Of a stretch of DNA of 64,000 nucleotides, positions 15,229 to 23,756 are shown piece by piece. Below the pieces are notes generated by a model that saw only the letters and a list, made by a program, of their open reading frames with translations, was not told where the DNA came from and made no database searches. Origin of the DNA: Brevundimonas sp. SGAir0440 (GTDB lineage Bacteria; Pseudomonadota; Alphaproteobacteria; Caulobacterales; Caulobacteraceae); assembly GCF_005484585.1 (NCBI RefSeq), contig NZ_CP039435.1, forward strand, positions 2,356,001 through 2,420,000, read 5' to 3'. Position 1 is the first letter of the stretch, and each line of letters opens with the position of its first letter. A program made the translations under genes and the position numbers.

Positions 15229-17127
15229 ATGGCCATGAGGTTTTTCCGCCGACTGCTGCCCGCCGCTCTCGCAATCCTGTCCTTCGCCCTGCCGGGTTCG
15301 GCTCTGGGTCAGGCTCCGCTTTCGCCCGACAAGGCCTTCGCCCTGACGGTGACGCGCGAGGCCGACGGCGACCTGGCCTTCGCCTGGAACATTGCGCCTG
15401 GCCATTATCTCTATCGTGACCACACCGTCGCCAGCACGCCGGGCGGGAAGGAGTCTCTGCCGCTGGAACTGGCCGGCGGCGAAACCAAGGACGATCCGGG
15501 CTTCGGCGTCGTCGACGTCTGGCATGACGCGGGCCGCGCGACCTTGTCAGCGCAGACGTTGACGCAGGCGGGCGAGCCGACGTCGGTCAACATCACCTAT
15601 CAGGGCTGCCTCGAAGACTCGATCTGCTACCCGCCGATGACGCGCACAATCGACGTGCCGACCCGGCCGCAGGCTGACGTGACCGCGCGGGAGGCCGATG
15701 CGCAGACCGCACAGGCCGCGGCCATGCTGGCGATCCAGGCGCCGGGCGCTACACCCGCGCCCGAGAACGACGAGGGAGGAGCGGCGCCTTCGCCGGTCGC
15801 GTCATCGCCGGCGGTCACTCTGGACGCCAACCCGGGCTTCGTCGATCGCCTGGCGCTGCAGGGCGGGGCGACCTGGGTCCTGCTCGCCTTCTTCGGCTTT
15901 GGCGTGCTGCTGGCCTTCACGCCCTGCGTCTTTCCCATGTATCCGATCCTGGCCGGCGTCATCGGACGCGGCGTGGACGGGCGCGGTACGCGCCGAGGCC
16001 TGATGCTCTCGGTCGCCTATGTGCTGGGCCTTTCCATCGCCTTCGCCCTCCTGGGCGTCGCGGCCGCCTGGTCCGGACAGAACCTGCAGATGGCGCTCCA
16101 GTCGGTTTGGGCCGTGGGCGCTCTGGCTGTCGTCTTCGTCATCCTCGCCGCCTCCATGTTCGGCGGCTTCGAGCTGCAACTGCCCTCGGCCTGGACCAGC
16201 CGCCTCTCCCGCGACGGCGGCGAGGGCCGGCGGTCCCTTCCCTCAGCCGCAGGTCTGGGCTTCGTCTCCGCCCTTATCGTGGGCCCTTGCGTGACCGCGC
16301 CCCTGGCGGGCGCCCTGCTCTATATCGCCCAGACCGGCGACGTTGGGCTGGGCGCGGCGGCCCTGTTCTTCCTGGGCCTGGGCAAGGGGGTGCCCTTGAT
16401 CGTGTTCGGCACGGTCGGCGCGCGCTTCCTGCCCAAGGCCGGGCCGTGGATGGACCGGGTGAAAATGCTGTTCAGCTTCATCTTCCTGGGCATGGCCTGG
16501 TGGCTGGCCGGCCGCATCCTGCCGCCGACGGCGACGCTGGCTTTCGGCGCGGCGCTGGCGCTCGGTCTGGCGGCCGCGCTCGGCCTGTTCCAGCCGCTCA
16601 GCCCGAACCTGAGAAACGGCGTCGCCCGTGTCGCCGGCCTGGCGGCCGCGACCTGGGGCCTGTTGCTGCTCGTCGGACTCAGTCTCGGGGCGGACGACCC
16701 TTGGCGTCCGCTTGAGCCCCTGGCGCGTCCCGCCGGAGTTGCAGCCGCCGCGCCGGTCGAAACCGCAGCGGTCGTGCTGGATCAGACGGCGCTGGACCGC
16801 GCCGTCGCCGATGCCGGCGCGCGCGAACGTCCCGCCCTGGTCTATTTCACCGCCGACTGGTGCGTCAGCTGCAGGGTGATCGAGCGGACCGTGTTCGAGG
16901 ACCCCGCCGTCATCGCCGGCCTTTCGAACACCGACCTCATCAAGGTCGACGTCACGCGCAGCACGCCCGAGGCCCGCGCGCTTCTTGAGCGGCACGGGGT
17001 GGTCGGGCCGCCGACGATGATCTTCCTGTCGCCCTCGGCGACCGAGGCGCCGGGCAGCCGACTGATCGGAGAGATGTCGGCCCAAGACGTCGCCTCCGCC
17101 CTGCATATCGCCGGAGCCGCCGCATGA
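15229..17127 (+). CDS. dsbD: thiol:disulfide interchange protein DsbD
   Basis: A 632-residue protein: signal peptide, an N-terminal DsbD-alpha domain with the redox pair in GCLEDSICYPP (~residues 127-133), an eight-helix membrane domain with Cys-Pro motifs FTPCVFPMYP and GPCVTAPLAGAL, and a C-terminal thioredoxin domain with WCVSC (~545). It carries electrons from cytoplasmic thioredoxin to periplasmic thiol proteins. The start at 15229 is chosen because the response-regulator box lies immediately upstream; an in-frame codon at 15178 would include that box. First gene of an operon with TlpA-like and DsbA-like genes, which are its likely clients. Confidence 0.92.
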   Translation: MAMRFFRRLLPAALAILSFALPGSALGQAPLSPDKAFALTVTREADGDLAFAWNIAPGHYLYRDHTVASTPGGKESLPLELAGGETKDDPGFGVVDVWHDAGRATLSAQTLTQAGEPTSVNITYQGCLEDSICYPPMTRTIDVPTRPQADVTAREADAQTAQAAAMLAIQAPGATPAPENDEGGAAPSPVASSPAVTLDANPGFVDRLALQGGATWVLLAFFGFGVLLAFTPCVFPMYPILAGVIGRGVDGRGTRRGLMLSVAYVLGLSIAFALLGVAAAWSGQNLQMALQSVWAVGALAVVFVILAASMFGGFELQLPSAWTSRLSRDGGEGRRSLPSAAGLGFVSALIVGPCVTAPLAGALLYIAQTGDVGLGAAALFFLGLGKGVPLIVFGTVGARFLPKAGPWMDRVKMLFSFIFLGMAWWLAGRILPPTATLAFGAALALGLAAALGLFQPLSPNLRNGVARVAGLAAATWGLLLLVGLSLGADDPWRPLEPLARPAGVAAAAPVETAAVVLDQTALDRAVADAGARERPALVYFTADWCVSCRVIERTVFEDPAVIAGLSNTDLIKVDVTRSTPEARALLERHGVVGPPTMIFLSPSATEAPGSRLIGEMSAQDVASALHIAGAAA

Positions 17128-17918
17128 ACGCCATCACCCTGGGCCCGCTCGTCCTGTCGGGAGAGCGGTTCGCCATAATCGCCGGCGTGTTCGTCTTCAT
17201 GATCGGCGCCGGACTGCTGGCCAGCCGGGTCAGCCCGCGCTTCAACCTGTGGAGCACGGTCCTGGTCTTCGGCGGTCTGGCCGCCGCCCGCCTCGGTCAC
17301 GTGGCGACGCACTGGGAGTATTTCGGGGCCGACCCGTGGCGAGCGCTCGCGATCTGGCAGGGCGGGTTCAGCTGGATCTGGGTCGCGCCGGTCGTGATCC
17401 TGACCACGACCCTGCTGCTGCGCACGACGCGCGAACGCGCCTGGGCCATTGCGCCTGTGCTGGCCAGCGCCCTGGTTTGGACCACCGCCCATCAGTTGGC
17501 CTCGGCGACGCAGCCCATGGCGCCGCCCGCCCTGACGCTGGCCGCGATGGACGCCCCGCCCATCAATCTATCCGCTCCGGGCGACCGGCCCACGGTCATC
17601 AATCTCTGGGCCACCTGGTGCCCGCCCTGCCGGCGCGAGATGCCGGCTTTGGCCCAGGCCGAAAAAGCCCATCCGAATGTGCGCTTCCTCTTCGTCAACC
17701 AAGGCGAGGGCGAAGCCGGCGTTCGCGCCTTTCTGCAGAGCCAGGGGCTGGCCCTCGACCATGTCCTGTTCGACGAGGCCATGGCGGTGCCGCGCCACTA
17801 CGGCACGGCCGGCATTCCGGTGACCCTGTTCCTCCACGCCGACGGCCGTCTGGCCAAGGCCCACATGGGGGAAATCGCCCCCGAACAGATCGCGACCGAA
17901 ATCGCGCGTCTGCACTGA
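17124..17918 (+). CDS. TlpA-like thioredoxin with an N-terminal membrane domain
   Basis: A 264-residue protein. Residues ~1-130 hold four hydrophobic segments arranged like a shortened prolipoprotein diacylglyceryl transferase core. Residues ~145-262 form a TlpA/ResE-type thioredoxin fold with WATWCPPCRREMP and the cis-Pro region GTAGIPVTLFL. It is therefore a membrane-tethered periplasmic thiol reductase, probably recharged by DsbD, whose gene it overlaps by 4 bp (ATGA). The catalytic residues of Lgt are not evident, so lipoprotein processing is not claimed. Confidence 0.85.
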   Translation: MNAITLGPLVLSGERFAIIAGVFVFMIGAGLLASRVSPRFNLWSTVLVFGGLAAARLGHVATHWEYFGADPWRALAIWQGGFSWIWVAPVVILTTTLLLRTTRERAWAIAPVLASALVWTTAHQLASATQPMAPPALTLAAMDAPPINLSAPGDRPTVINLWATWCPPCRREMPALAQAEKAHPNVRFLFVNQGEGEAGVRAFLQSQGLALDHVLFDEAMAVPRHYGTAGIPVTLFLHADGRLAKAHMGEIAPEQIATEIARLH

Positions 17919-17940
17919 TCTCTCGCCTCACGGAGCTTTC

Positions 17941-18615
17941 ATGAACCGCACCTTCGCCCCTGCCCTCGCCGCCGTTCTGGCGCTCGCCGCCTGCGGCCCC
18001 GCCGACGCCGATAACGGCGCGGCGCCCGCCAATCCCTCCGCCGCCTCTGGACAGGACATGCCGCCCATCGCCCAGGTCGGCTTCAACGACCTGCTTCGCG
18101 ATCCAGCCGCGCCCTTCATCGGCGCCGAGAACGCCGATGTGACCCTTATCGGCTTCGTCGATTACAACTGCCCCTACTGCAAGAAGATGCAGCCTGAGAT
18201 CGACGGCCTGCTGAAGGCGGACCCCAAGGTGCGCGTCCTGTACAAGGACTGGCCGATCTTCGGCGACGTCTCGGAGACCGCCGCCCGGACCGCCCTCGCC
18301 GCCGCCTATCAGGGCAAGTACGAGGCCGTCCATAACGCCTTCATGCTGTCGCCGTCGCGCATCGGCGACCAGGCGGACATCACGCGTCTGGTCCAGTCGG
18401 CCGGCGTGGACATGGCGCGCCTGAATCAGGACCTGGCCGATCACCGCGCAGACATCGACGCGGTGCTGGACCGAAACGGCCGAGAAGCGGCGGCCCTGGC
18501 CCTGCAGGGCACGCCCGCCTTCATCATCAACGGCAATCTGATCCCCGGCGGCATGCCCCAGGCGCAACTCGAAGCGGTGATCGGTCGTATCCGCTCCGGA
18601 CAACCGCTGCGCTGA
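17941..18615 (+). CDS. DsbA/DsbG-like thiol oxidoreductase lipoprotein
   Basis: A 224-residue protein with lipoprotein signal MNRTFAPALAAVLALAACG (lipobox Cys ~18). The thioredoxin-DsbA fold has active site DYNCPYCKKMQ (~76-83), a helical insertion, and cis-Pro LQGTPAFIINGNLIPGG. The family oxidises or isomerises cysteines in exported proteins. It follows the TlpA-like gene by 22 bp in the same operon, so this and DsbD may form an oxidase/reductase pair. Confidence 0.9.
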   Translation: MNRTFAPALAAVLALAACGPADADNGAAPANPSAASGQDMPPIAQVGFNDLLRDPAAPFIGAENADVTLIGFVDYNCPYCKKMQPEIDGLLKADPKVRVLYKDWPIFGDVSETAARTALAAAYQGKYEAVHNAFMLSPSRIGDQADITRLVQSAGVDMARLNQDLADHRADIDAVLDRNGREAAALALQGTPAFIINGNLIPGGMPQAQLEAVIGRIRSGQPLR

Positions 18616-18623
18616 GGCCGACC

Positions 18624-20051
18624 ATGATCACCTTGACCCTGCTCCAGCTGAACGACCTGCACGGCTATCTCGAGCCGCATCCCGAACTGGTGCGCACCGA
18701 AGGCGGCTGGCGGTTCGAACGGCTGGGCGGGGTCGCCCGCATCGCGCGCCTCTTCGAAGAGGCGCGCGCCGAAGGTCCATGCCTGACCCTGGATAACGGC
18801 GACACCTTCCATGGCACGCGGGTCGCCGTCGCCAGCCGGGGCGAGGCCTTGGTCCCGATCATGAACGCTCTGAAGATCGACGCCATGACGGCGCACTGGG
18901 AGTTCGCCTATGGCCCGGCGGGGTTCAAGGCGTTGGCGGCGCGACTGGAGTACCCCGTCCTGGCCGCCAACGTCTTTCGCAAGGACGACGGCGCGCCGGT
19001 GTTCGACGGGCGATGGGTGTTCGAGCGCGGCGGTCTGAGGATCGGCGTGATCGGCCTGGCCTGCCCCATCATCGACAAGACGATGCCCCCTGCCTTCTCC
19101 GAAGGCGTGCGGTTTGAAATGGGTGTGGCCGAAGCCCGCGAGCAACTGCACCAGCTCCGCGAGGAAAAGGTCGATCTGGTCGTCCTGCTGTCGCACCTCG
19201 GCTTTCCGCAGGATCTCAAGCTGGCCGCCGAGACCCCGGGCATCGACGTGATCCTGAGCGGCCACACCCATAACCGCCTGCACGAGCCGGCCCGCGTCGG
19301 CGACACCCTGATCATTCAGTCCGGCTGCCACGGCGCCTATATCGGCCGGCTGGACCTGGAGATCGCAGACGGCCGCGTGTCCCTGCGCCGCCATCGGCTC
19401 ATAGCCGTGGACGCCGGCCCCGAAGACGATCAAGTCGCCGGCCTGGTGGAGACGGCCCTGGCGCCCGAGCGGGAAGGTCTGGCCCGCATCGTCGGCCGCA
19501 CGGCCATCCCCCTTCACCGCTACGCCATGGCCAGCGCGCCGATGGACGACGTCCTGCTGGCGGCGGCGGCGCAGGCGGCGGGCGTGGACATCGCCTTCTC
19601 CAACGGCTGGCGCTACGGCGCGCCCGTCGCGCCGGGACCGGTCACTCTGGGCGACCTCTACAATATGGCGCCGATGAACCCGCCCATCTCGCGCACGACG
19701 CTGACCGGGGCCGAGTTGAAAGCGATGCTGGAAGAGAATCTGGAGCGCACCTTCGCCGCCGATCCGTATGAGCAGATGGGCGGCTACATCAAACGCTGCC
19801 GGGGCCTCACGGCCTTTGTGAAGCTGGAGAATCCCAAGGGGCAGCGCCTCGACCGCCTACTGGTCGGGGACCGCCCTGTCGAGCCGGAGGCGGACTATCC
19901 GGTGGCCTTCGTCACCGCCCAGGGGGTGCCCGAACATTACGGGCGAGACCGCCGGACGCTCGACATCGACACTGTGGGCGCGCTTGAATCCTGGTTCGCC
20001 GACCATACGCCCGGCGAGACTGATCTGCCTGCCAGCGTCCTTGTCATCTGA
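18624..20051 (+). CDS. metallophosphatase of the 5'-nucleotidase/SoxB superfamily
   Basis: A 475-residue two-domain protein. The N-terminal metallophosphoesterase part shows LLQLNDLHGYLEPH, LDNGDTFHGT, MTAHWEFAYGP, LLSHLGFPQD, GHTHNRLHEP and QSGCHGAYIGRLDL. The C-terminal substrate domain spans ~290-470. The AHWEFAYG element replaces the GNHEFD of nucleotidases and resembles the HWEF(T)YG of the thiosulfate-oxidation enzyme SoxB. No signal peptide is visible (the protein begins MITLTLLQLND), unlike periplasmic UshA or SoxB. Lying in a thiol-redox operon, a sulfur-compound hydrolase is as plausible as a nucleotidase. Confidence 0.8.
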   Translation: MITLTLLQLNDLHGYLEPHPELVRTEGGWRFERLGGVARIARLFEEARAEGPCLTLDNGDTFHGTRVAVASRGEALVPIMNALKIDAMTAHWEFAYGPAGFKALAARLEYPVLAANVFRKDDGAPVFDGRWVFERGGLRIGVIGLACPIIDKTMPPAFSEGVRFEMGVAEAREQLHQLREEKVDLVVLLSHLGFPQDLKLAAETPGIDVILSGHTHNRLHEPARVGDTLIIQSGCHGAYIGRLDLEIADGRVSLRRHRLIAVDAGPEDDQVAGLVETALAPEREGLARIVGRTAIPLHRYAMASAPMDDVLLAAAAQAAGVDIAFSNGWRYGAPVAPGPVTLGDLYNMAPMNPPISRTTLTGAELKAMLEENLERTFAADPYEQMGGYIKRCRGLTAFVKLENPKGQRLDRLLVGDRPVEPEADYPVAFVTAQGVPEHYGRDRRTLDIDTVGALESWFADHTPGETDLPASVLVI

Positions 20052-20062
20052 AGGAACACCCT

Positions 20063-20680
20063 ATGGACTCCGTCGCCGCCCGCGACTTCTGGAACAGCCG
20101 CTATGACCGCCAGGACTATCTGTTCGGCGAGGCGCCCAACGCCTTCCTGGCCGCTCAAGCCGAACGGCTCAAGCCCGGCATGACCGCCCTGGCCATCGCC
20201 GACGGCGAGGGACGAAACGGCGTTTGGCTCGCCGAACAGGGCCTGACTGTCACCACCACGGACATCGCCCCACGCGCGATCGAGAAGGCCCTCGCCTTGG
20301 CCGAGCGACGCGGCGTCACACTGGACGCCCGGTTGGCGGACCTCGAGACCTGGACCTGGCCGCACGACGCCTTCGACGTCGTGGTCGCCGTCTTCATTCA
20401 GTTCGCCCCGCCTCCCCTGCGCGACCGCATTTTCGAGCGTATGAAGGCGGCCGTGAAGACTGGCGGCCTGATCCTGCTGGAGGGCTATCGGCCGGAACAG
20501 ATCGCCTATGGAACGGGCGGTCCGGGGCAGGTCGAGAACCTCTACACCGAGGCGCTGCTCCGCGACGCCTTCGCCGACTTCGACATCCTGCAGCTGAAAA
20601 GCCACGACAGCGACGTCTCCGAAGGCGCCGGCCATAGCGGCCGGTCCGCCCTGATCGATCTCGTCGCCCGCCGTCCCTGA
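20063..20680 (+). CDS. class I SAM-dependent methyltransferase (TehB/thiopurine-type)
   Basis: A 205-residue protein with a Rossmann methyltransferase core: motif I is degenerate (ALAIADGEGRNGVWLAEQG), then TTTDIAPRAIEKA, a motif IV-like DAFDVVVAVF, and LKTGGLILLEGY-like VKTGGLILLEGYRPEQ. The N-terminus FWNSRYDRQDYLFGEAPNAFL is typical of small TehB-related enzymes that methylate tellurite or thiols. Eleven bp separate it from the metallophosphatase. The substrate is not predictable; the operon suggests a sulfur or chalcogen compound. Confidence 0.85.
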   Translation: MDSVAARDFWNSRYDRQDYLFGEAPNAFLAAQAERLKPGMTALAIADGEGRNGVWLAEQGLTVTTTDIAPRAIEKALALAERRGVTLDARLADLETWTWPHDAFDVVVAVFIQFAPPPLRDRIFERMKAAVKTGGLILLEGYRPEQIAYGTGGPGQVENLYTEALLRDAFADFDILQLKSHDSDVSEGAGHSGRSALIDLVARRP

Positions 20681-20709
20681 CCCCGACCGCCCGCACACCG
20701 GAACCCGCC

Positions 20710-21234
20710 ATGAAGACCCTCCTAATCGCCCTGTCCCTCGCCACCTCCCTGGCGGCCTCCCCGAGCCTTGCCCAGGCTGTTTCAGGCTTCGGCGGCTTCA
20801 AGCCCCTGCCCGAGGCCGGCGAACAGCCGGATCCGTCGCGCGTCTATCGCGTCATCTTCGACGTCTCCCAGGGCGGCCCGGACGACAAGCCGCTGAAGGG
20901 GCTGGATCGCGTCGCGCGGCTGGCGAATATGCTGGCGGCGGGCGGCGTGGACGCCGACCACCGTCAGATCGTCGTCGTGCTACACGGCGCCGCCACCCCT
21001 GCGGTCCTGTCCGACGCCGCCTGGGCCGCGCGCGGCAAGGGCGACGCCAATCCCAACAGCGCCCTGATCCGCGCCCTCATCGCCGCCGGCGTCCAGGTTC
21101 GGCTGTGCGGCCAGGCCATGGCGGGGAACGGCATCGCGCAAGCCGACCTCGCACCGGGCGTGAGCGTCGATCTCGCCGCCCTGATGACGGTCATCCACTT
21201 TCAACAGGCCGGATATGCCCTGGTTGTGAACTGA
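20710..21234 (+). CDS. periplasmic DsrE-like protein
   Basis: A 174-residue protein with a signal peptide (cleavage near residue 22, LAQA). Residues ~45-172 form a DsrE/DsrF-like alpha/beta domain (VYRVIFDVSQGG, RQIVVVLHGAATP, GVQVRLCGQAMAGNGI). The single conserved Cys (~138, in RLCGQAM) sits where DsrE proteins carry the sulfur-accepting cysteine. DsrE proteins relay persulfide sulfur. The periplasmic location and the redox operon fit a thiol-sulfur carrier, but the function is inferred. Confidence 0.8.
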   Translation: MKTLLIALSLATSLAASPSLAQAVSGFGGFKPLPEAGEQPDPSRVYRVIFDVSQGGPDDKPLKGLDRVARLANMLAAGGVDADHRQIVVVLHGAATPAVLSDAAWAARGKGDANPNSALIRALIAAGVQVRLCGQAMAGNGIAQADLAPGVSVDLAALMTVIHFQQAGYALVVN

Positions 21235-21279
21235 CGGCTCGGCATAGTCGGAACCTTCCCTCGCCATAAGAACTATTAG

Positions 21280-21312
21280 TTTGTGTAAGTGTGTATGTAA
21301 GTGTTCAATGGG
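21280..21312 (+). promoter_or_regulatory. AT-rich tandem repeat upstream of the first peroxiredoxin
   Basis: Contains the tandem units GTGTAAGTG and TATGTAAGTG in an otherwise GC-rich context. GTATGTAA recurs as GTATGTAT on the minus strand upstream of the second peroxiredoxin (near 26795), so a shared regulator such as the ArsR-type repressor at 25676 is possible. Confidence 0.3.
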
Positions 21313-21333
21313 GCGTCTGAAGGAGACATCGAC

Positions 21334-21984
21334 ATGACCGGACTGCCCCGCCTCAACGAACCCGCCCCCGACTTTCACGCCCGCACCACGCACGGGGATC
21401 GCAGCTTGGCCGATTACCGCGGCAAATGGCTGATCCTCTTCTCCCACCCGTCGGACTTCACCCCGGTCTGCACGACCGAGTTCATCGGCTTCGCCAAGCA
21501 CGCGGATGAATTCGCTGCGATGAACTGCGAGCTCCTGGGGCTCTCGATCGACAGCATCTTCTCGCACCTGGCCTGGACCCGGAACATCAAGGAGAAGTTC
21601 GGCGTCGAAATCCCCTTCCCCATCATCGAGGATCTGAAGATGGAGGTGGCCCAGGCCTACGGGATGATTCACCCCGGAGCGGCCGACACCTCGGCTGTCC
21701 GCGCTACCTTCCTGATCGATCCGGAAGGCAAGCTGCGCGCCATGGTCTACTATCCCATGAGCAATGGCCGCAGCATCGAAGAGTTCGTTCGGCTGCTCAC
21801 CGCGCTCCAGGCGTCCGACGCCAACGGGGTCGCGACGCCTGAGAACTGGCGCCCTGGCCAACCGGCCATCGTCCCTCCGCCCAAGACCGCCGAGGCGGCC
21901 GAGGCTCGCGCCTCCGAGGGTTACGTCTACACCGACTGGTATTTCTCGACGCGCGACCTCCCCGACGCCCCGAAAGCCGCCTGA
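21334..21984 (+). CDS. peroxiredoxin (Prx6/AhpC-TSA type), copy 1
   Basis: A 216-residue protein with the peroxidatic cysteine motif HPSDFTPVCTTEF (Cys ~45), the active-site Arg region, and the long C-terminal arm of Prx6-type enzymes. It reduces peroxides and possibly sulfur species in the cytoplasm. The start at 21334 has GAAGGAGA upstream; a GTG-type start at 21301 would lie in the AT-rich promoter. It is closely similar to the peroxiredoxin at 26092-26751, and each copy lies beside an MBL-fold gene. Confidence 0.92.
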   Translation: MTGLPRLNEPAPDFHARTTHGDRSLADYRGKWLILFSHPSDFTPVCTTEFIGFAKHADEFAAMNCELLGLSIDSIFSHLAWTRNIKEKFGVEIPFPIIEDLKMEVAQAYGMIHPGAADTSAVRATFLIDPEGKLRAMVYYPMSNGRSIEEFVRLLTALQASDANGVATPENWRPGQPAIVPPPKTAEAAEARASEGYVYTDWYFSTRDLPDAPKAA

Positions 21985-21993
21985 TCGGACGCT

Positions 21994-22028
21994 GGCCGGA
22001 CCTCGCAAGCGGTCCGGCCCTTTTCTTC
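21994..22028 (+). terminator. rho-independent terminator after peroxiredoxin copy 1
   Basis: GGCCGGACC and GGTCCGGCC pair around TCGCAAGC, followed by CTTTTCTTCTC. It begins 10 bp after the peroxiredoxin stop. The next gene starts 21 bp further on, so partial readthrough or a separate promoter must serve it. Confidence 0.85.
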
Positions 22029-22048
22029 TCAAACCAAACGGAGCCTTC

Positions 22049-22948
22049 ATGCAGATCATCGACCACGGCGGAGCGCGCATCGCGGCGCTCCACGACAAGA
22101 AGACCGGCAGTTGGCAATATGTCGTCTCCGACCCGGTCAGCCGCAAATGCGCGATCATCGATCCGGTCTGGGATTTCGACGAGAAGGCGGCGGCGACCTC
22201 GACCCGCAACGCCGACGCCATCCTGGACTACGTCAAGGCGGAAGGCCTGACGGTCGAATGGCTGCTGGACACCCATCCCCACGCCGACCACTTTTCGGCC
22301 GCGCCCTACCTCAAAGAGAGACTCGGTGCGCCGACCGCCATCGGCGAGAAGGTCATCGGGGTCCAACGCCTCTGGAAGGACATCTACGGCCTTGACGACG
22401 ACTTCCCGGCCGACGGTCGCCAGTGGGACCGTCTCTTCAAGGCCGGTGATACGTTTGCTGTCGGCGGCCTGTCGGGGCGGGTCATCTTCTCCCCAGGCCA
22501 CACCCTGGCGTCCATCACCTATGTGATCGGCGGCAACGCCTTCGTCCACGACACCCTGATGATGCCCTATGCCGGCACTTCGCGCGCCGACTTTCCGGGC
22601 GGCGACTCCAAGGCCCTCTATCGAAGCATCCAAGACATCCTGGCCCTGCCCGAGGAGACCGGCGTCTTCGTCGGCCACGACTACGGTCCCGATGGCCGCG
22701 AGCCCGCCTGCTTCAGCACCGTGAGAGAGCAGAAGGCGGACAACATCCATGTCGGCGGCGGACGCGGAGAGGCGGATTTCGTGCGGCTTCGCGACGGGCG
22801 GGATGCCACCCTGCCCTTGCCGAACCTGATGCTCTACGCGCTTCAGGTGAACATCCGCGGCGGGGTGCTGCCGCCGCCCGCGCCAGATGGGCGGGTCTAT
22901 TTCAAGATCCCCGCCAATCACTTCGCCCCGCCCCAGGAGAACTCTTGA
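22049..22948 (+). CDS. MBL-fold hydrolase, ETHE1/persulfide-dioxygenase-like, copy 1
   Basis: A 299-residue metallo-beta-lactamase-fold protein with THPHADHFSAAPYL (HxHxDH), FSPGHTLAS, VHDTLMMPYAGTSRADFPGGD and FVGHDYG metal ligands. This subgroup (Blh/ETHE1-related) oxidises glutathione persulfide or hydrolyses thioesters and is usually found with SQR and BigR/SqrR-type repressors, as here. GGAG lies upstream of the ATG at 22049. Similar to the copy at 26856. Not a beta-lactam resistance gene. Confidence 0.85.
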   Translation: MQIIDHGGARIAALHDKKTGSWQYVVSDPVSRKCAIIDPVWDFDEKAAATSTRNADAILDYVKAEGLTVEWLLDTHPHADHFSAAPYLKERLGAPTAIGEKVIGVQRLWKDIYGLDDDFPADGRQWDRLFKAGDTFAVGGLSGRVIFSPGHTLASITYVIGGNAFVHDTLMMPYAGTSRADFPGGDSKALYRSIQDILALPEETGVFVGHDYGPDGREPACFSTVREQKADNIHVGGGRGEADFVRLRDGRDATLPLPNLMLYALQVNIRGGVLPPPAPDGRVYFKIPANHFAPPQENS

Positions 22949-23721
22949 TGCGTCTTTCCACCCTGGCCCTAGCCGCCCTTTTGAGCGCGACGGCCCTGGC
23001 CACCCACGCCCAGACGCCCGCCGAACCTCTTCATGTCTACGGTCCAGGCGGCCCCGCCCCCGCCATGCGCGACGCGGCGAAGGCTTATGAGGCGCGCACC
23101 GGTCGCGCCGTGGCCGTCGTCGCCGGACCTACGCCCCAATGGCTGGACCAGGCCAAGGCGGACGGCGACCTGATCTTCTCAGGCTCCGAGACGATGATGA
23201 CCGACTTCGTCAGCGCTCTGGAGGGCCGCATCCGCGCCGAGGCGGTCGAGCCGCTCTATCTGCGCACCGCCTCCGTCCTCGTTCGGCCGGGAAATCCGAA
23301 CGGCATCGGCGGCCTGGAGGATCTTTTCCAGCCGGGTCGCCGTGTCTTGGTCGTCAACGGTGCGGGCCAGAACGGCCTGTGGGAGGACATGGCCGGTCGC
23401 ACCGGCGACATCGCCAAGGTGCGCGCGCTGCGTCGCAACATCGTCGTCTACGCCCGCAACAGCGCCGAGGCCCGACAGGCCTGGATCGACGACCCGACGC
23501 TGGACGCCTGGATCATCTGGGGCATCTGGCAGGTCGCCAATCCGGACCTCGCTGATGTGGTCGAGGTCGAAGAGCCCTATCGCATCTACCGCGACGCCGG
23601 CGCTGTTGTGACCGAGACCGGCCGCCAGGACGCCGACGCCCAGCCGTTCCTCGACTTTTTGAAGTCCGACGAGGGGGCCGCCATCTTCGCGCGTTGGGGC
23701 TGGCGGACCGGCCAACCTTAA
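22948..23721 (+). CDS. AcfC-like periplasmic substrate-binding protein
   Basis: A 257-residue protein with a signal peptide (MRLSTLALAALLSATALATHAQ). The mature part has LHVYGPGGPAPAMRDAAKAYE, VAGPTPQWLDQAKADGDLIFSG, SETMMTDF and WIIWGIWQVANPDL, the pattern of the accessory colonization factor AcfC / ModA-like binding proteins. No ABC permease is nearby, so transport is unproven. The start overlaps the MBL stop (TGATG). Confidence 0.82.
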   Translation: MRLSTLALAALLSATALATHAQTPAEPLHVYGPGGPAPAMRDAAKAYEARTGRAVAVVAGPTPQWLDQAKADGDLIFSGSETMMTDFVSALEGRIRAEAVEPLYLRTASVLVRPGNPNGIGGLEDLFQPGRRVLVVNGAGQNGLWEDMAGRTGDIAKVRALRRNIVVYARNSAEARQAWIDDPTLDAWIIWGIWQVANPDLADVVEVEEPYRIYRDAGAVVTETGRQDADAQPFLDFLKSDEGAAIFARWGWRTGQP

Positions 23722-23732
23722 GCCTGCCTTAA
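23717..23732 (+). promoter_or_regulatory. second CTTAA-N6-CTTAA response-regulator box
   Basis: CTTAA-GCCTGC-CTTAA differs from the box at 15196 only at the last spacer base. It overlaps the AcfC-like stop codon and ends 24 bp before the L,D-transpeptidase start, a position fitting direct activation of that gene by the QseB-like regulator. Confidence 0.65.
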
Positions 23733-23756
23733 GGTGAACCCTGCCGTGTCGGCGGC

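Noticed and set aside
17124-17918. Prolipoprotein diacylglyceryl transferase
   Set aside because: Only a loose membrane-fold resemblance at the N-terminus; the defining Lgt motif is absent and the C-terminus is a thioredoxin.
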